A DNA stretch of 64,000 nucleotides from an uncultured Bacteroidales bacterium (lineage in GTDB: Bacteria > Bacteroidota > Bacteroidia > Bacteroidales > UBA932), in the NCBI GenBank assembly GCA_900545245.1, contig UQYV01000015.1, forward strand, positions 1-64,000, in the 5' to 3' direction. Every line of letters starts with the position of its first letter. The first letter of the stretch is position 1. Shown here one piece after another: positions 51,644 to 60,295 of the stretch. The notes beneath the pieces were generated by a model that saw only the letters and a list, made by a program, of their open reading frames with translations, was not told the DNA's origin and made no database searches. Made by a program: the position numbers and the translations under genes.

Positions 51644-53308
51644 TTAAAACCTGACGCCGAATGTCGCTACGACTTTAACAAGATTGCGGCGGTAGCGTAT
51701 CACCGGAGACTCTGTCGTAAGACTGCGGTGAGTGTCCTTCTCGTAACGATAGTCACCATAAGGCATGATGTACTGTGTCGGGTAGAAATAACCGACAGCG
51801 GCCAAGTCAGCGAAGAATGCTCCGGCGCTGAAGCCGAAACCGCATGATGCCGTGTGGAGGTTCTGTGCCTGGGCTTTCACGAGTTTTCCGCTGCCGTCTG
51901 CCTCGTATGTCTGTCCGGTGGTCTTGAGGTTGTAGCCGAGGCGCACGGAGAAGAAATCCGCCGGCTTGAACTCGGCTCCGAACCTGAGATAATGCTGAAC
52001 CCCGCAGTAGTCGAGTATGCCGTTGTTTGCGCTGTCAAACTCGCTGTTGTCAGATGTTCCCGGGACGCTGAAATACATTCTGCGATAGTTGCTCAGCTCA
52101 TAGTCAGCACTCACGACACCATATTTCCCGAATGTGTAGGCCACTCCGAAGTTCGCCCGGAGCGGAGCCTTGAAGTTGTATTCGAACTTTCCTTCAGGAG
52201 CCGTGTCGCTGCCGCTGAACTTAGAGTCCTCGAACATTGTCTCGCATGAATAGCTGATTCTTTCCTTTACTGTGAATGTTGTCGGGGTCTGGATGGCCGC
52301 ACCGACTCTGAGTCCTTTCCACGGTGTGAGGATGAATCCGAATTTTCCATAAACTCCAGTGCCTTCAGCCCGGTAGCTATATGTTTTTTTCGCGGATGAG
52401 AAATAAGTCTTGCCGCTCGCCCCAAAGTCAGCTGTCACATCCTCTATGTCCACAGCGTCTTCCTTGAGAAACTCGTTGGAGCGGTAGTTTATGCTCGTGA
52501 CTCCGATGTTCGCTCCGAAGAAAAAAATGTCTGAAATGTTGAGCGCGAGATTATAGACAAAGTCGGACTTCGCGCCGGATATTGTCTGCCCGAAATGTTG
52601 GTTCAGACCGTGTGCGCCGATGCCGATTCTTCCGTCTGCCGTACTGTTCTCCGTGGCGCCTACAAATGCGTCCTCTGTCTTTCCGCCTGTAGTGAAAGAT
52701 GTCCCTGCAATCGCTCCGGCTCGGAATGCGTTCACGAGGTCGTAGTCAGCGAAAATGATTTTGTCATAGGCATCGTTACCATTGAAGTCATCCGGTTTGT
52801 AACCATAGAGATACTGCGCCCGTGCCGCCATTTCCCCGAATGCCGAAGTTCTCGTATTCAGCCCGCGGGCAACGATCTCTTCGCTGTAGCTGCGGGTGTT
52901 GTTTACCACGAATCCCATTGACCAGTTCTTCAGTCCACGTGACCTGCCGGTGTTGAAATTTATCATTCCACCGATGTTCGGCATGCTGAACCGGCTTTTG
53001 TCGTTCTGGAGCTTGTTCCCGAATGCAACCGAGCCGTCATTGAGGACTTCCCCCTGAACACGCGCGATGGAAATGTTCATTCCAGGCGTCACGGTGAACT
53101 GTGAGCGTCTTGCCACAGCCGAGCCTGCCGGGTTTATTCCGAGCGAACCCATGTCTCCGCCAAGGGCAGTAAAGGCATTTCCCATAGCCATTGTCCTTGC
53201 CGTTCCCTCATATTCGTTTTCACTGAAGCGCAGTCCGTCCTCCCAATTCTGGGCTGTTGCCGAGAATCCGATGGCGAGAATAGCTGCCGTCAATACAATC
53301 TTTTTCAT
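51644..53308 (-). CDS. OmpP1/FadL-like outer membrane protein
   Basis: A 554-residue outer-membrane beta-barrel with signal peptide (to about residue 19, ATAQN). The start EGTARTMAMGNAFTALGGDMGSLGINPAG is typical of the OMPP1/FadL/TodX group, whose members carry hydrophobic compounds across the outer membrane. Alternating beta-strand patterns continue to a C-terminal Phe (TFGVRF), the usual barrel ending. Its substrate is unknown. It is convergent with the PUL and separated by a terminator; the neighbouring Ser-rich gene lies 29 bp upstream on the same strand. Confidence 0.82.
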   Translation of the reverse strand: MKKIVLTAAILAIGFSATAQNWEDGLRFSENEYEGTARTMAMGNAFTALGGDMGSLGINPAGSAVARRSQFTVTPGMNISIARVQGEVLNDGSVAFGNKLQNDKSRFSMPNIGGMINFNTGRSRGLKNWSMGFVVNNTRSYSEEIVARGLNTRTSAFGEMAARAQYLYGYKPDDFNGNDAYDKIIFADYDLVNAFRAGAIAGTSFTTGGKTEDAFVGATENSTADGRIGIGAHGLNQHFGQTISGAKSDFVYNLALNISDIFFFGANIGVTSINYRSNEFLKEDAVDIEDVTADFGASGKTYFSSAKKTYSYRAEGTGVYGKFGFILTPWKGLRVGAAIQTPTTFTVKERISYSCETMFEDSKFSGSDTAPEGKFEYNFKAPLRANFGVAYTFGKYGVVSADYELSNYRRMYFSVPGTSDNSEFDSANNGILDYCGVQHYLRFGAEFKPADFFSVRLGYNLKTTGQTYEADGSGKLVKAQAQNLHTASCGFGFSAGAFFADLAAVGYFYPTQYIMPYGDYRYEKDTHRSLTTESPVIRYRRNLVKVVATFGVRF

Positions 53309-53337
53309 ATATATCTGATGTTTAATTCTTTAATGTC

Positions 53338-54738
53338 TTATCGTCTCGAAGAGCGGCTGCTGCTTGAGCCACGGCTTCCTGAATAGCTTGAAGATGATGA
53401 GCGGCTTCCTCCGCTGTAGGAAGAACTTGAACTGCGGTAGGTCGAGCCGGACGACCGGTAGTTTGAACCGGAGCTGCTGCGATTGCCGGAGTAGCTTGAA
53501 CTGCTTGATGATGAACTGCTCCTATAGCTGTTGGAAGAAGGCCTGCTGTAGGTCGTGCTTCTGGAAGACGAACTGGAAGAGCGGCTGTAGCTGCTTGAAG
53601 ACGAACTGGAAGGACGGCTGTAGCTGCTGGAAGACGAGCTGGAAGGACGGCTGTAGCTGCTTGAAGAACTTCCGCGTGAGGCAGACGTGGACGGGCGTGT
53701 CCCGGTTGATGAGCTGCGCACTCCTGAAGTCGTGTGCCGCACTGCCGAATCTGTGTTTCGCACTGCCGAAGATGATGTCCCGCGTGATGAAGAAGGTCTT
53801 GCAACGCTCACGACGCCCGAATTCCTTGACGCTGCCCGCACTGTCCTACCATTGCCGGCAGCTGACGAAGAACGGCTGGCGGATGAGGCTGAGCGGACTG
53901 CAGATGGGCGTGTCGCCGAAGCTGTGCGTGCTGCCGCAGAGCGTGAACTCCTCGTCAATTCGCTTGAAGAGCCCCCTCGCGCAGAGGTCGCTTGCCTTGT
54001 AGAGCTGCGCATTGCTGCGGAGCCGCCGCGTACAGAAGGGCTTGTCCCATATCTCCTTGACATTCCGCCTTCACTTCCCCTTGATCCGAAATGAACTGGC
54101 TCGCCTCTGTGAACATAACCCGGTCCATCGAAGAACGGGTCGTAGCAGTGATGATAATGGTGATGATGGTGGTGGTACCAATAGTGATCGTAGTACCACG
54201 GATCTCTCCACGGACCGTACCACGGGTCATACCATCCTGCCCAATATGGACCGCTGTACCATCCTCCGTACCAATACGAGTCATAAACCCATGGGTCATA
54301 GAACCTTCCTCCATAGAACCACGGGTCATACCATCCGGCATAATAGGCCGGGCTGTAGATTCCCCAGTTATATCTGTATGGCGCCCATGCATATCTGTAG
54401 CCGAAGCCCATGAACGGGTCCACGTAAACTGTCGTGACGTTCGCGTTCTCAAGGTTGAGAGTGAGCGTCTTCGGTGCCTGCGCGATTTCTGTCCGGGTGG
54501 CCGTTGCGCTGTCACGCGCATCGAGTATCGTTGTCTTTGTCAGATCCGTGAGCGCATCGGTCTCCTCCTTGCTCTTCGCGAGGTCCACTGCGGACGTCGT
54601 TTTTTCCGGTCTCGTGTAATATATTCCGTCATACTGACTTGTAGTCTGTGCCACAGTTCCACAGGAAGACATCATGACGCCGCATGTCGCCAGCGCCAAG
54701 ATTCCCGACACTCCTGATATGTAAAACCGTTTTGTCAT
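53338..54738 (-). CDS. Low-complexity Ser/Arg/Tyr-rich lipoprotein
   Basis: A 466-residue lipoprotein (Cys in MMSSC). A middle part is rich in Tyr, Trp and Asp with a run of His (about 190-200), and the C-terminal 220 residues are dominated by Ser, Arg and Tyr. Near the end, repeats of an 11-residue unit containing SYSRPSSSSSS occur, with a 33-bp period in DNA (about 53582-53680). Similar Ser-rich lipoproteins are found in other Bacteroidales, with unknown function. The extreme composition gives long open frames on the other strand, which are not genes. It might be a cell-surface or exopolymer-binding protein; the His-rich stretch could bind metal. Confidence 0.75.
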   Translation of the reverse strand: MTKRFYISGVSGILALATCGVMMSSCGTVAQTTSQYDGIYYTRPEKTTSAVDLAKSKEETDALTDLTKTTILDARDSATATRTEIAQAPKTLTLNLENANVTTVYVDPFMGFGYRYAWAPYRYNWGIYSPAYYAGWYDPWFYGGRFYDPWVYDSYWYGGWYSGPYWAGWYDPWYGPWRDPWYYDHYWYHHHHHHYHHCYDPFFDGPGYVHRGEPVHFGSRGSEGGMSRRYGTSPSVRGGSAAMRSSTRQATSARGGSSSELTRSSRSAAARTASATRPSAVRSASSASRSSSAAGNGRTVRAASRNSGVVSVARPSSSRGTSSSAVRNTDSAVRHTTSGVRSSSTGTRPSTSASRGSSSSSYSRPSSSSSSSYSRPSSSSSSSYSRSSSSSSRSTTYSRPSSNSYRSSSSSSSSSYSGNRSSSGSNYRSSGSTYRSSSSSYSGGSRSSSSSYSGSRGSSSSRSSRR

Positions 54739-54929
54739 AATGTCATATATTTTTCTTAACTTCGCGCCGCATTTTGTTGTCGTCGAATGCGGTGTTTCAA
54801 TGTAAATTGCAAAGAATATACCTCTTCACATTATACATGATACGCTCAAAAGATGCGAATTTATGCAAAAACGTCGCAAAAGTTTGCGGCGAACATGACA
54901 AATATAGAAAATAAAATTTATATATAGAT

Positions 54930-56408
54930 ATGGCAAAGGAAGTTACAAAAAGGTCGGAGAATTACTCGCAGTGGTATGACGACCTTGTGGTGAAGGCTGA
55001 TTTGGCGGAGCGTTCCGCAGTCAGAGGATGTATGGTAATCAAGCCGTACGGCTATGCAATCTGGGAAAAGATGCAGCATATTCTGGACCGGAAATTCAAG
55101 GAAACAGGGCATCAGAACGCATATTTCCCGCTTTTCATTCCTAAGTCGTTCCTCAGCAGGGAGGCCGAGCACGTGGAGGGATTTGCGAAAGAGTGCGCCG
55201 TGGTGACGCATCACCGTCTGATGAAAGACCCGAATGGAACAGGCGTGGTTGTAGATCCGTCCGCAAAACTCGAAGAGGAACTCATCGTCCGTCCGACTTC
55301 TGAGACCATCATCTGGAACACCTACAAGGGATGGATTAAATCGTGGCGTGACCTTCCGATTCTCTGCAACCAGTGGGCGAACGTCGTGCGTTGGGAGATG
55401 AGGACGAGGCTTTTCCTCCGTACTGCAGAATTCCTCTGGCAGGAGGGACACACCGCGCACGCGACACGCGAGGAGGCCGAGCAGGAGGCACAGAAGATGG
55501 TGAATGTCTATGCGGACTTCGCGCGCAACACCATGGCGCTTCCGGTCGTCGTCGGACACAAGTCTCCTAATGAGAGGTTTGCAGGAGCACTCGACACCCT
55601 CACCATTGAGGCTATGATGCAGGACGGCAAGGCCCTTCAGGCAGGAACTTCCCACTTCCTCGGACAAAATTTTGCCAAGGCTTTCAATGTGCAGTTCACC
55701 AACAAAGAGGGCAATCAGGAGTATGTCTGGGCAACTTCTTGGGGCGTTTCCACACGTTTGATGGGTGCGCTCATCATGGCTCACGGCGATGACAACGGAC
55801 TCGTCCTTCCTCCGGAACTCGCTCCGATTCAGGTGGTTATGGTGCCGATTTACAAGACGGAAGAAGAGCACAATGCGATTGTTCAGAGAATGTCAGAGAT
55901 TAAGGCAGAACTCGAAAAGGCAGGTGTCAGCGTGAAGATTGACGACCGCGACACTCTCCGTCCTGGATTCAAGTTTGCGGAGTGGGAGCTCAAGGGAGTT
56001 CCGGTGCGCATCGCTATGGGGCCTCGCGACCTCGCCGCAGGCACTCTTGAAATCGCCCGCAGGGATACTCTTGAAAAGTCTTCAGTTTCGCAGGAGGCTG
56101 TGGCTGAGCACATTGAGCAATTGCTTGTGGACATCCAGCAGAACATCTACAACAAGGCCCTCGCATTCCGCGACGCCAATGTCCGCAAGGTTGATTCTTG
56201 GGATGAATTTAAAGAGGAAATCAAAAAGGGCGGCTTCCTTCTCTGCCATTGGGACGGCACGACCGAGACTGAGGAGCGCATCAAGGAGGAGACCAAGGCG
56301 ACAATCCGTTGCATTCCGATTGATAGTTATGTTTGCGAGGAGGAAGGAAAGTGCATCTACAGTGGCAAACCTTCACATCGCAGGGTTATATTTTCCATTG
56401 CCTATTAG
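54930..56408 (+). CDS. proS: Prolyl-tRNA synthetase (short, archaeal/eukaryotic-like type)
   Basis: A 492-residue class II synthetase charging tRNA-Pro. Motif 1 is in IMVIKPYGYAIWEKM-type sequence near residue 35, motif 2 in NVVRWEMRTRLFLRTAEFLWQEGHTAH, and motif 3 in GVSTRLMGALIMAHGDDNGLVLP. It lacks the large editing insertion of E. coli ProS and has the C-terminal zinc-binding-like extension (CEEEGKCIYSGKPS, ending AY), as in the ProS type 3 group of Bacteroidetes. The 191-bp region upstream is AT-rich with no firm promoter call, and a small CGCAAA-AG-TTTGCG palindrome at 54875-54888. Confidence 0.97.
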   Translation: MAKEVTKRSENYSQWYDDLVVKADLAERSAVRGCMVIKPYGYAIWEKMQHILDRKFKETGHQNAYFPLFIPKSFLSREAEHVEGFAKECAVVTHHRLMKDPNGTGVVVDPSAKLEEELIVRPTSETIIWNTYKGWIKSWRDLPILCNQWANVVRWEMRTRLFLRTAEFLWQEGHTAHATREEAEQEAQKMVNVYADFARNTMALPVVVGHKSPNERFAGALDTLTIEAMMQDGKALQAGTSHFLGQNFAKAFNVQFTNKEGNQEYVWATSWGVSTRLMGALIMAHGDDNGLVLPPELAPIQVVMVPIYKTEEEHNAIVQRMSEIKAELEKAGVSVKIDDRDTLRPGFKFAEWELKGVPVRIAMGPRDLAAGTLEIARRDTLEKSSVSQEAVAEHIEQLLVDIQQNIYNKALAFRDANVRKVDSWDEFKEEIKKGGFLLCHWDGTTETEERIKEETKATIRCIPIDSYVCEEEGKCIYSGKPSHRRVIFSIAY

Positions 56409-56416
56409 TGAATCAA

Positions 56417-56484
56417 GTTTCGCAGTGCGAAACACCACTTTTGAGCCCTTGTGGCGAGGGTAAGTCCCCTCCCCGAGGGAGGGG
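56417..56484. repeat. Two short palindromes in a GC-rich intergenic element
   Basis: GTTTCGC-AGT-GCGAAAC (56417-56433) lies 9 bp after proS. A second, C/G-rich hairpin CCCCTCCC-CGA-GGGAGGGG is at 56466-56484, followed by a further G-rich stretch. The flanks resemble the common dispersed C/G-rich intergenic repeats of Bacteroidota, though I cannot confirm copies elsewhere. Terminator function for proS or for the opposing xth is possible. The rest of the 186-bp gap shows nothing else. Confidence 0.5.
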
Positions 56485-56594
56485 GTTGGGGAGAGGGGTA
56501 ACGTGGACAGAAAAAAAGTGCGCGGGACTTGAGAGTTTGATAAAAGAGATAAGTTTAATATTCGCAATAAGTTAGAATACTTACGAAACTTGAG

Positions 56595-57482
56595 TTATTG
56601 TATTGTCAGCTCCACAGGGCAGTGGTCTGAACCCATGATGTCGGGAAGGATGGAGGCGGAGACGAGGCGTGGAGTAAGGTCGGCGGTGGCGAGAAAATAG
56701 TCGATGCGCCAACCCACGTTCTTGGCGCGGGCGTTCATACGATAGGACCACCAAGAGTAGGCGTCTGTCACGTCCGGGTGGAAATGGCGGAACGTGTCGG
56801 TGAAGCCGCTTTCGAGAAGTTCTGTCATCTTTTCGCGTTCCTGTGGGGTGAATCCGGCCGACTTGGTGTTGGTCTTGGGGTTCTTGAGGTCAATTTCCTT
56901 GTGGGCGACGTTGAGGTCGCCGCAGATGATGACCGGCTTGGAAGTGCCGCCAGCCGCGTGCGAGTTTTCCTTTGTTTGGGCAAACAACCCCTCTTCTGCT
57001 CCCGAAGCGGCATTCACCGCAGCCTCATAGGATTCGGCCACAGTTGCCAAACCTTTGTCATGCAATGCGTTCACATATTTTCGGAACGCATCCTCCCACT
57101 CCATACGGTAGTCGAGCCTCTTCGGCAGTTCTCCCGGAGTGTCCGGGTTCTGGGAGTTCGGTGTGTAGCAGCAGACAAGGTAGAAGTCCGGCATTTCAAG
57201 GGTTATGACGCGCCCTTCGTGGTCGTGCTCGTCGCGTCCGATGCCGTAATGCACCGCCAGCGGCTCCATTCGCGTATATACGCAGACTCCGGAATATCCC
57301 TTTCTGTCGGCATAGTTCCAGTAGCTGCGGTAGCCGGAGAACTCAAGGTCAATCTGTCCCGCCTGCAATTTCGTCTCCTGTATGCAAACGAAATCAGCGT
57401 CAAACTCTGCGAAAATCTCCGCGAATCCCTTTCCGCACACGGCCCGCAGCCCGTTGACATTCCACGAAATGAGTTTTATCAT
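56595..57482 (-). CDS. xth: Exodeoxyribonuclease III (AP endonuclease)
   Basis: A 295-residue Mg-dependent endonuclease/exonuclease/phosphatase-fold enzyme that cuts at abasic sites in base excision repair. Catalytic groups: N10, Glu37 (CIQETK), Asp189/Asn191 (CGDLNVAH) and Asp286-His287 (GSDHCPV). Compared with the usual 250 or so residues it has an extra 35-residue stretch, about 145-180 (AAVNAASGAEEG and following), just before the Asp-Asn strand. I chose the start at 57482, which gives the canonical MIKLISWNVNGLRA; the frame is open upstream into cysS. Only one base separates it from the cysS stop, so both are one operon. Confidence 0.94.
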   Translation of the reverse strand: MIKLISWNVNGLRAVCGKGFAEIFAEFDADFVCIQETKLQAGQIDLEFSGYRSYWNYADRKGYSGVCVYTRMEPLAVHYGIGRDEHDHEGRVITLEMPDFYLVCCYTPNSQNPDTPGELPKRLDYRMEWEDAFRKYVNALHDKGLATVAESYEAAVNAASGAEEGLFAQTKENSHAAGGTSKPVIICGDLNVAHKEIDLKNPKTNTKSAGFTPQEREKMTELLESGFTDTFRHFHPDVTDAYSWWSYRMNARAKNVGWRIDYFLATADLTPRLVSASILPDIMGSDHCPVELTIQ

Positions 57483-57483
57483 A

Positions 57484-59070
57484 CTATTCCAAATTCCACT
57501 CGGTGCCTTCCTTTGTATCCTTAATCGCAATTCCCAACGCATTCAGCTCGTTGCGTATGCGGTCGCTGGTCGCCCAGTCCTTAGCCGCCTTAGCCGCCTT
57601 GCGCTCCTCCAGCACCATATTCATCAATCCCTCAATCACTTCCATCGACTTTCCGCTGCCCTCGACCTCCTCGTCCTTGAGTCCGAGCACGCCGAACACG
57701 ATGTCATCGAACAAACGGAGCAATGTCTCAAGGTCGGCCTTTGTGAGATGTCCAGGCTGGCCTTCCTTTGCTGTCTTTGCCGTGTTTATCATCTTCACGG
57801 CCTCGAAAACTCCGGAAAGCGCGACTGACGTGTTGAGGTCGTCGCACAGAGCCTCATAGACTCCCTCGCAGAGCTTCGCAACAGCCTCAGAGCATCCGCA
57901 TCCGTTGAATGAGTCCGGTGCGATGTCGGTGATGAATTCGCCGTATTTCAGTGCATCGGCCTCGTCACCATTTTCGCCCTTCACGACGTGCTCCACTCCG
58001 GCAGCCTTGCAGAGTGCGCAGAGGTCGCGGTAGGCCTGCATCACTCTCTTCAGTCCCTTCTCAGCGCCTTGAAGCGCCTCGTTGCTGAAGTCGAGCGTGC
58101 TGCGGTAGTGTGCCTGAAGGATGAAGAAGCGCACTGTCATCGGGCTGTAGGCTTGCTCGAGAAGCGGGTGTGTGCCGGTGAACAACTCGCTGAGAGTGAT
58201 GAAGTTGCCGAGCGACTTGCCCATCTTCTTGCCGTTGATGGTAATCATATTGTTGTGCATCCAATACTTCACGCCCACGCATCCTCTTGAGGCCACATTC
58301 TGCGCAATCTCGCACTCATGATGCGGGAACATCAGGTCCATTCCGCCGCCGTGTATGTCAAACTCCTTCCCGAGATACTTCTCGCTCATCACGGAGCACT
58401 CCAGATGCCAGCCAGGGAAGCCTTCGCCCCATGGAGACGGCCATTTCATCAGATGTTCCGGAGCCGCCTTCTTCCACAGCGCGAAGTCGTATGCGGCGTG
58501 TTTGTCGTCCTGCCCGTCGAGGCTGCGCGTTCCCTCAAGAGTGTCGTCGAGCGTACGTCCGGAAAGGATGCCGTAGCGGTGGTCGTGGTTGTATTTGACG
58601 ACGTCGAAATAAATGGAACCGTTGCTTTCATAGGCATATCCAGAATCGAGAATTTTCTGCACAAGTTCCTCTTGCTCAATGATATGTGCCGATGCCCTCG
58701 GCTCAATCGACGGCGGGGCGACGTTCAGCGAACGCATTGATTCGTGGTAGGCAAGCGTGTATTTCTGGACAACCTCCATCGGTTCCAACTGCTCCAATTT
58801 TGCCTTCTTTGCAATTTTGTCCTCGCCCTCATCAGCGTCTCCGACAAGGTGTCCGACATCGGTTATGTTTCTGACATACCGCACTTTATATCCCAAATGC
58901 CTGAGCATGCGCACCAGAACGTCATAGGTTATTCCCGGACGTGCGTGCCCGAGGTGCGCCTCCCCATAGACCGTCGGCCCGCAGACATACAGTCCAACGC
59001 GCTCCGGATGAATCGGCTCAAAAAGTTCCTTTTTTCGAGACAAGGTGTCGGTGATGTATAAATTTCTCAT
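57484..59070 (-). CDS. cysS: Cysteinyl-tRNA synthetase
   Basis: A 528-residue class I synthetase charging tRNA-Cys. The HIGH-like motif is EAHLGHARPG following CGPTVYG; the zinc site includes the first Cys, and HLECSVMSEKYLG; the KMSKS-like motif is KKMGKSLGNFIT. A C-terminal DALR/anticodon-type helical domain follows. It is somewhat longer than E. coli CysS (461 residues). It is followed by xth after one base. Confidence 0.97.
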   Translation of the reverse strand: MRNLYITDTLSRKKELFEPIHPERVGLYVCGPTVYGEAHLGHARPGITYDVLVRMLRHLGYKVRYVRNITDVGHLVGDADEGEDKIAKKAKLEQLEPMEVVQKYTLAYHESMRSLNVAPPSIEPRASAHIIEQEELVQKILDSGYAYESNGSIYFDVVKYNHDHRYGILSGRTLDDTLEGTRSLDGQDDKHAAYDFALWKKAAPEHLMKWPSPWGEGFPGWHLECSVMSEKYLGKEFDIHGGGMDLMFPHHECEIAQNVASRGCVGVKYWMHNNMITINGKKMGKSLGNFITLSELFTGTHPLLEQAYSPMTVRFFILQAHYRSTLDFSNEALQGAEKGLKRVMQAYRDLCALCKAAGVEHVVKGENGDEADALKYGEFITDIAPDSFNGCGCSEAVAKLCEGVYEALCDDLNTSVALSGVFEAVKMINTAKTAKEGQPGHLTKADLETLLRLFDDIVFGVLGLKDEEVEGSGKSMEVIEGLMNMVLEERKAAKAAKDWATSDRIRNELNALGIAIKDTKEGTEWNLE

Positions 59071-59195
59071 ATCCTTATGTTTTACATTCGATTATTTTGA
59101 GGCATAGTGATATGTGTCGGCGGGCAAAGCCCGAATCAATCAGCCTCAACCTGCGAAGTTAGTGATTTTGCTTCGTATGTTCGCAAATATTTTCG

Positions 59196-59203
59196 TACTT
59201 TTG
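59196..59203 (+). promoter_or_regulatory. -7 promoter element for the short-chain dehydrogenase
   Basis: TACTTTTG matches TAnnTTTG, and the downstream GC fits the extended form. A TTG at 59168-59170 is 25 bp upstream, longer than the usual spacer. It lies about 40 bp before the start codon at 59243, which argues against the more upstream starts that this frame allows. Confidence 0.5.
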
Positions 59204-59242
59204 CAGCCTTATTGTTTTCTCCGGCAGGATTTGCACGAATTT

Positions 59243-60151
59243 ATGGAAAGATCACAGAATACATTTGCCCTCGTGACCGGAGCGTCGTCCGGAATGGGGC
59301 TGGAATATGCGAAACAACTTGCGGCAAAAGGACATAATATCCTGGTTGTCAGCAATAGGGATGAGGACAACCGTAAGGTCGCCGAAATGCTACATTCTGA
59401 ATATGGAGTGTCAGCGGTTCCGTACTATGCGGACCTGTCGAAATCCGAGAGTTCACAGGCTCTGTACGATTGGACGAAGGAAAATGGATATGTGGTTGAT
59501 ATACTGGTAAGTAATGCGGGAATGCTGGTGTTCAACAAACTGTTCAACACCCCCGCTCGTATGGTTGACCTCATTGTTGGAGTGCACTGTCTCGCAACCA
59601 CCCATCTTTGCAGGCTTTTCGGAGGAGACATGAAGGAGCGTGCAGAAAAGCTCTCTGCAGAGCGCGTTGCTGCAGCCGTTGCAGCCGGAGCGAAGCCGGA
59701 AAGCCGCAGGGCACGCAGAGCAGGCCGTCTCAAGAGGGGAGAGGTAGGACGTATACTCATCATGGCGTCGCTTTCTGCCTATCTGCCCTATCCGACAATC
59801 TCAGTCTATTCAGCGACAAAGGCTTATCTCAAGAGTCTCGGCACTTCTCTCTGGCACGAGATGCGCGACTACGGCGTGACAGTCACCACCATCTGCCCGT
59901 CTGCCGTTGACACTCCGCTCATAAAGCTTGCGCCTAATCTCCGCAAACTCGCCCACAATCTCGGTGTGATGATTTATCCGAAGACTCTTGTCCGCAAGGC
60001 TCTCGCCGCAATGTTTCATGGACGTCGCATACTTGTTCCGACACTCATCGCCAAACTCGCCGTGGTCTTCTGCTGCCTTCTTCCGCAGCACTGCGTCTAT
60101 TGGATTGCCCACACCCCTGTCCTCAAGAAAAATGTTCTCGACAAGGTTTAA
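59243..60151 (+). CDS. Short-chain dehydrogenase/reductase (SDR) with basic insertion
   Basis: A 302-residue NAD(P)-dependent oxidoreductase with a classical Rossmann fold. TGASSGMG is at 12-19, NAGM at about 91-94 and the catalytic YSATK at 189-193. A 30-residue charged, Ala-rich insertion lies at about 136-166 (AAAVAAGAKPESRRARRAGRLK), between the usual helix 4 and the strand leading to MASLSAYLP. Substrate unknown. The start at 59243 was preferred because a promoter element lies just upstream and because it gives the normal SDR N-terminus. Confidence 0.85.
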   Translation: MERSQNTFALVTGASSGMGLEYAKQLAAKGHNILVVSNRDEDNRKVAEMLHSEYGVSAVPYYADLSKSESSQALYDWTKENGYVVDILVSNAGMLVFNKLFNTPARMVDLIVGVHCLATTHLCRLFGGDMKERAEKLSAERVAAAVAAGAKPESRRARRAGRLKRGEVGRILIMASLSAYLPYPTISVYSATKAYLKSLGTSLWHEMRDYGVTVTTICPSAVDTPLIKLAPNLRKLAHNLGVMIYPKTLVRKALAAMFHGRRILVPTLIAKLAVVFCCLLPQHCVYWIAHTPVLKKNVLDKV

Positions 60152-60265
60152 GTCGTTTGAAAAAGTGCGATGAGACTGCGCAAAGTCGTTAAAAAAAATG
60201 CGGCGCTTTGATGAAAATCGTTGAAAAAAGTGCAGTGAAGCATTGAAAAGTCGTTGGAAAAATGT
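60150..60265 (+). repeat. Four tandem ~33-bp imperfect repeats before the DUF4143 ATPase
   Basis: TCGTT followed by A-rich sequence recurs at 60153, 60186, 60218 and 60251 (spacing 33, 32, 33 bp). The loose consensus is TCGTT, GAAAAAA, GTGC, then a variable part. The array fills the whole gap from the SDR stop to the promoter of the next gene. A period of 33 bp equals three helical turns, so it could be a regulatory array. Confidence 0.65.
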
Positions 60266-60272
60266 AAATTTG
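60243..60272 (+). promoter_or_regulatory. Promoter of the DUF4143 ATPase gene
   Basis: TTG (60243-60245) as -33, 19 bp spacer, TAAATTTG (60265-60272) as -7. This full match lies at the end of the repeat array and 23 bp before the ATG, so the leader is very short. Confidence 0.65.
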
Positions 60273-60295
60273 CCATCGATTGATATTGTTCCAAA

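Noticed and set aside
53560..53700. CRISPR-like array
   Set aside because: The 33-bp repeats are adjacent without unique spacers and lie in a coding frame; no cas genes in the window.
53364..54094. Forward open frames within the Ser-rich lipoprotein
   Set aside because: The Ser/Arg-rich repetitive sequence keeps other frames open; the products are Cys/Ser/Trp-rich without signal or motif.
59114..59242. Upstream extension of the SDR protein to 59114
   Set aside because: The extra 43 residues do not look like SDR sequence and a promoter-like -7 element lies inside them.
60150..60265. CRISPR array before the DUF4143 ATPase
   Set aside because: Repeats are imperfect, contiguous and A-rich without spacers; no cas genes nearby.
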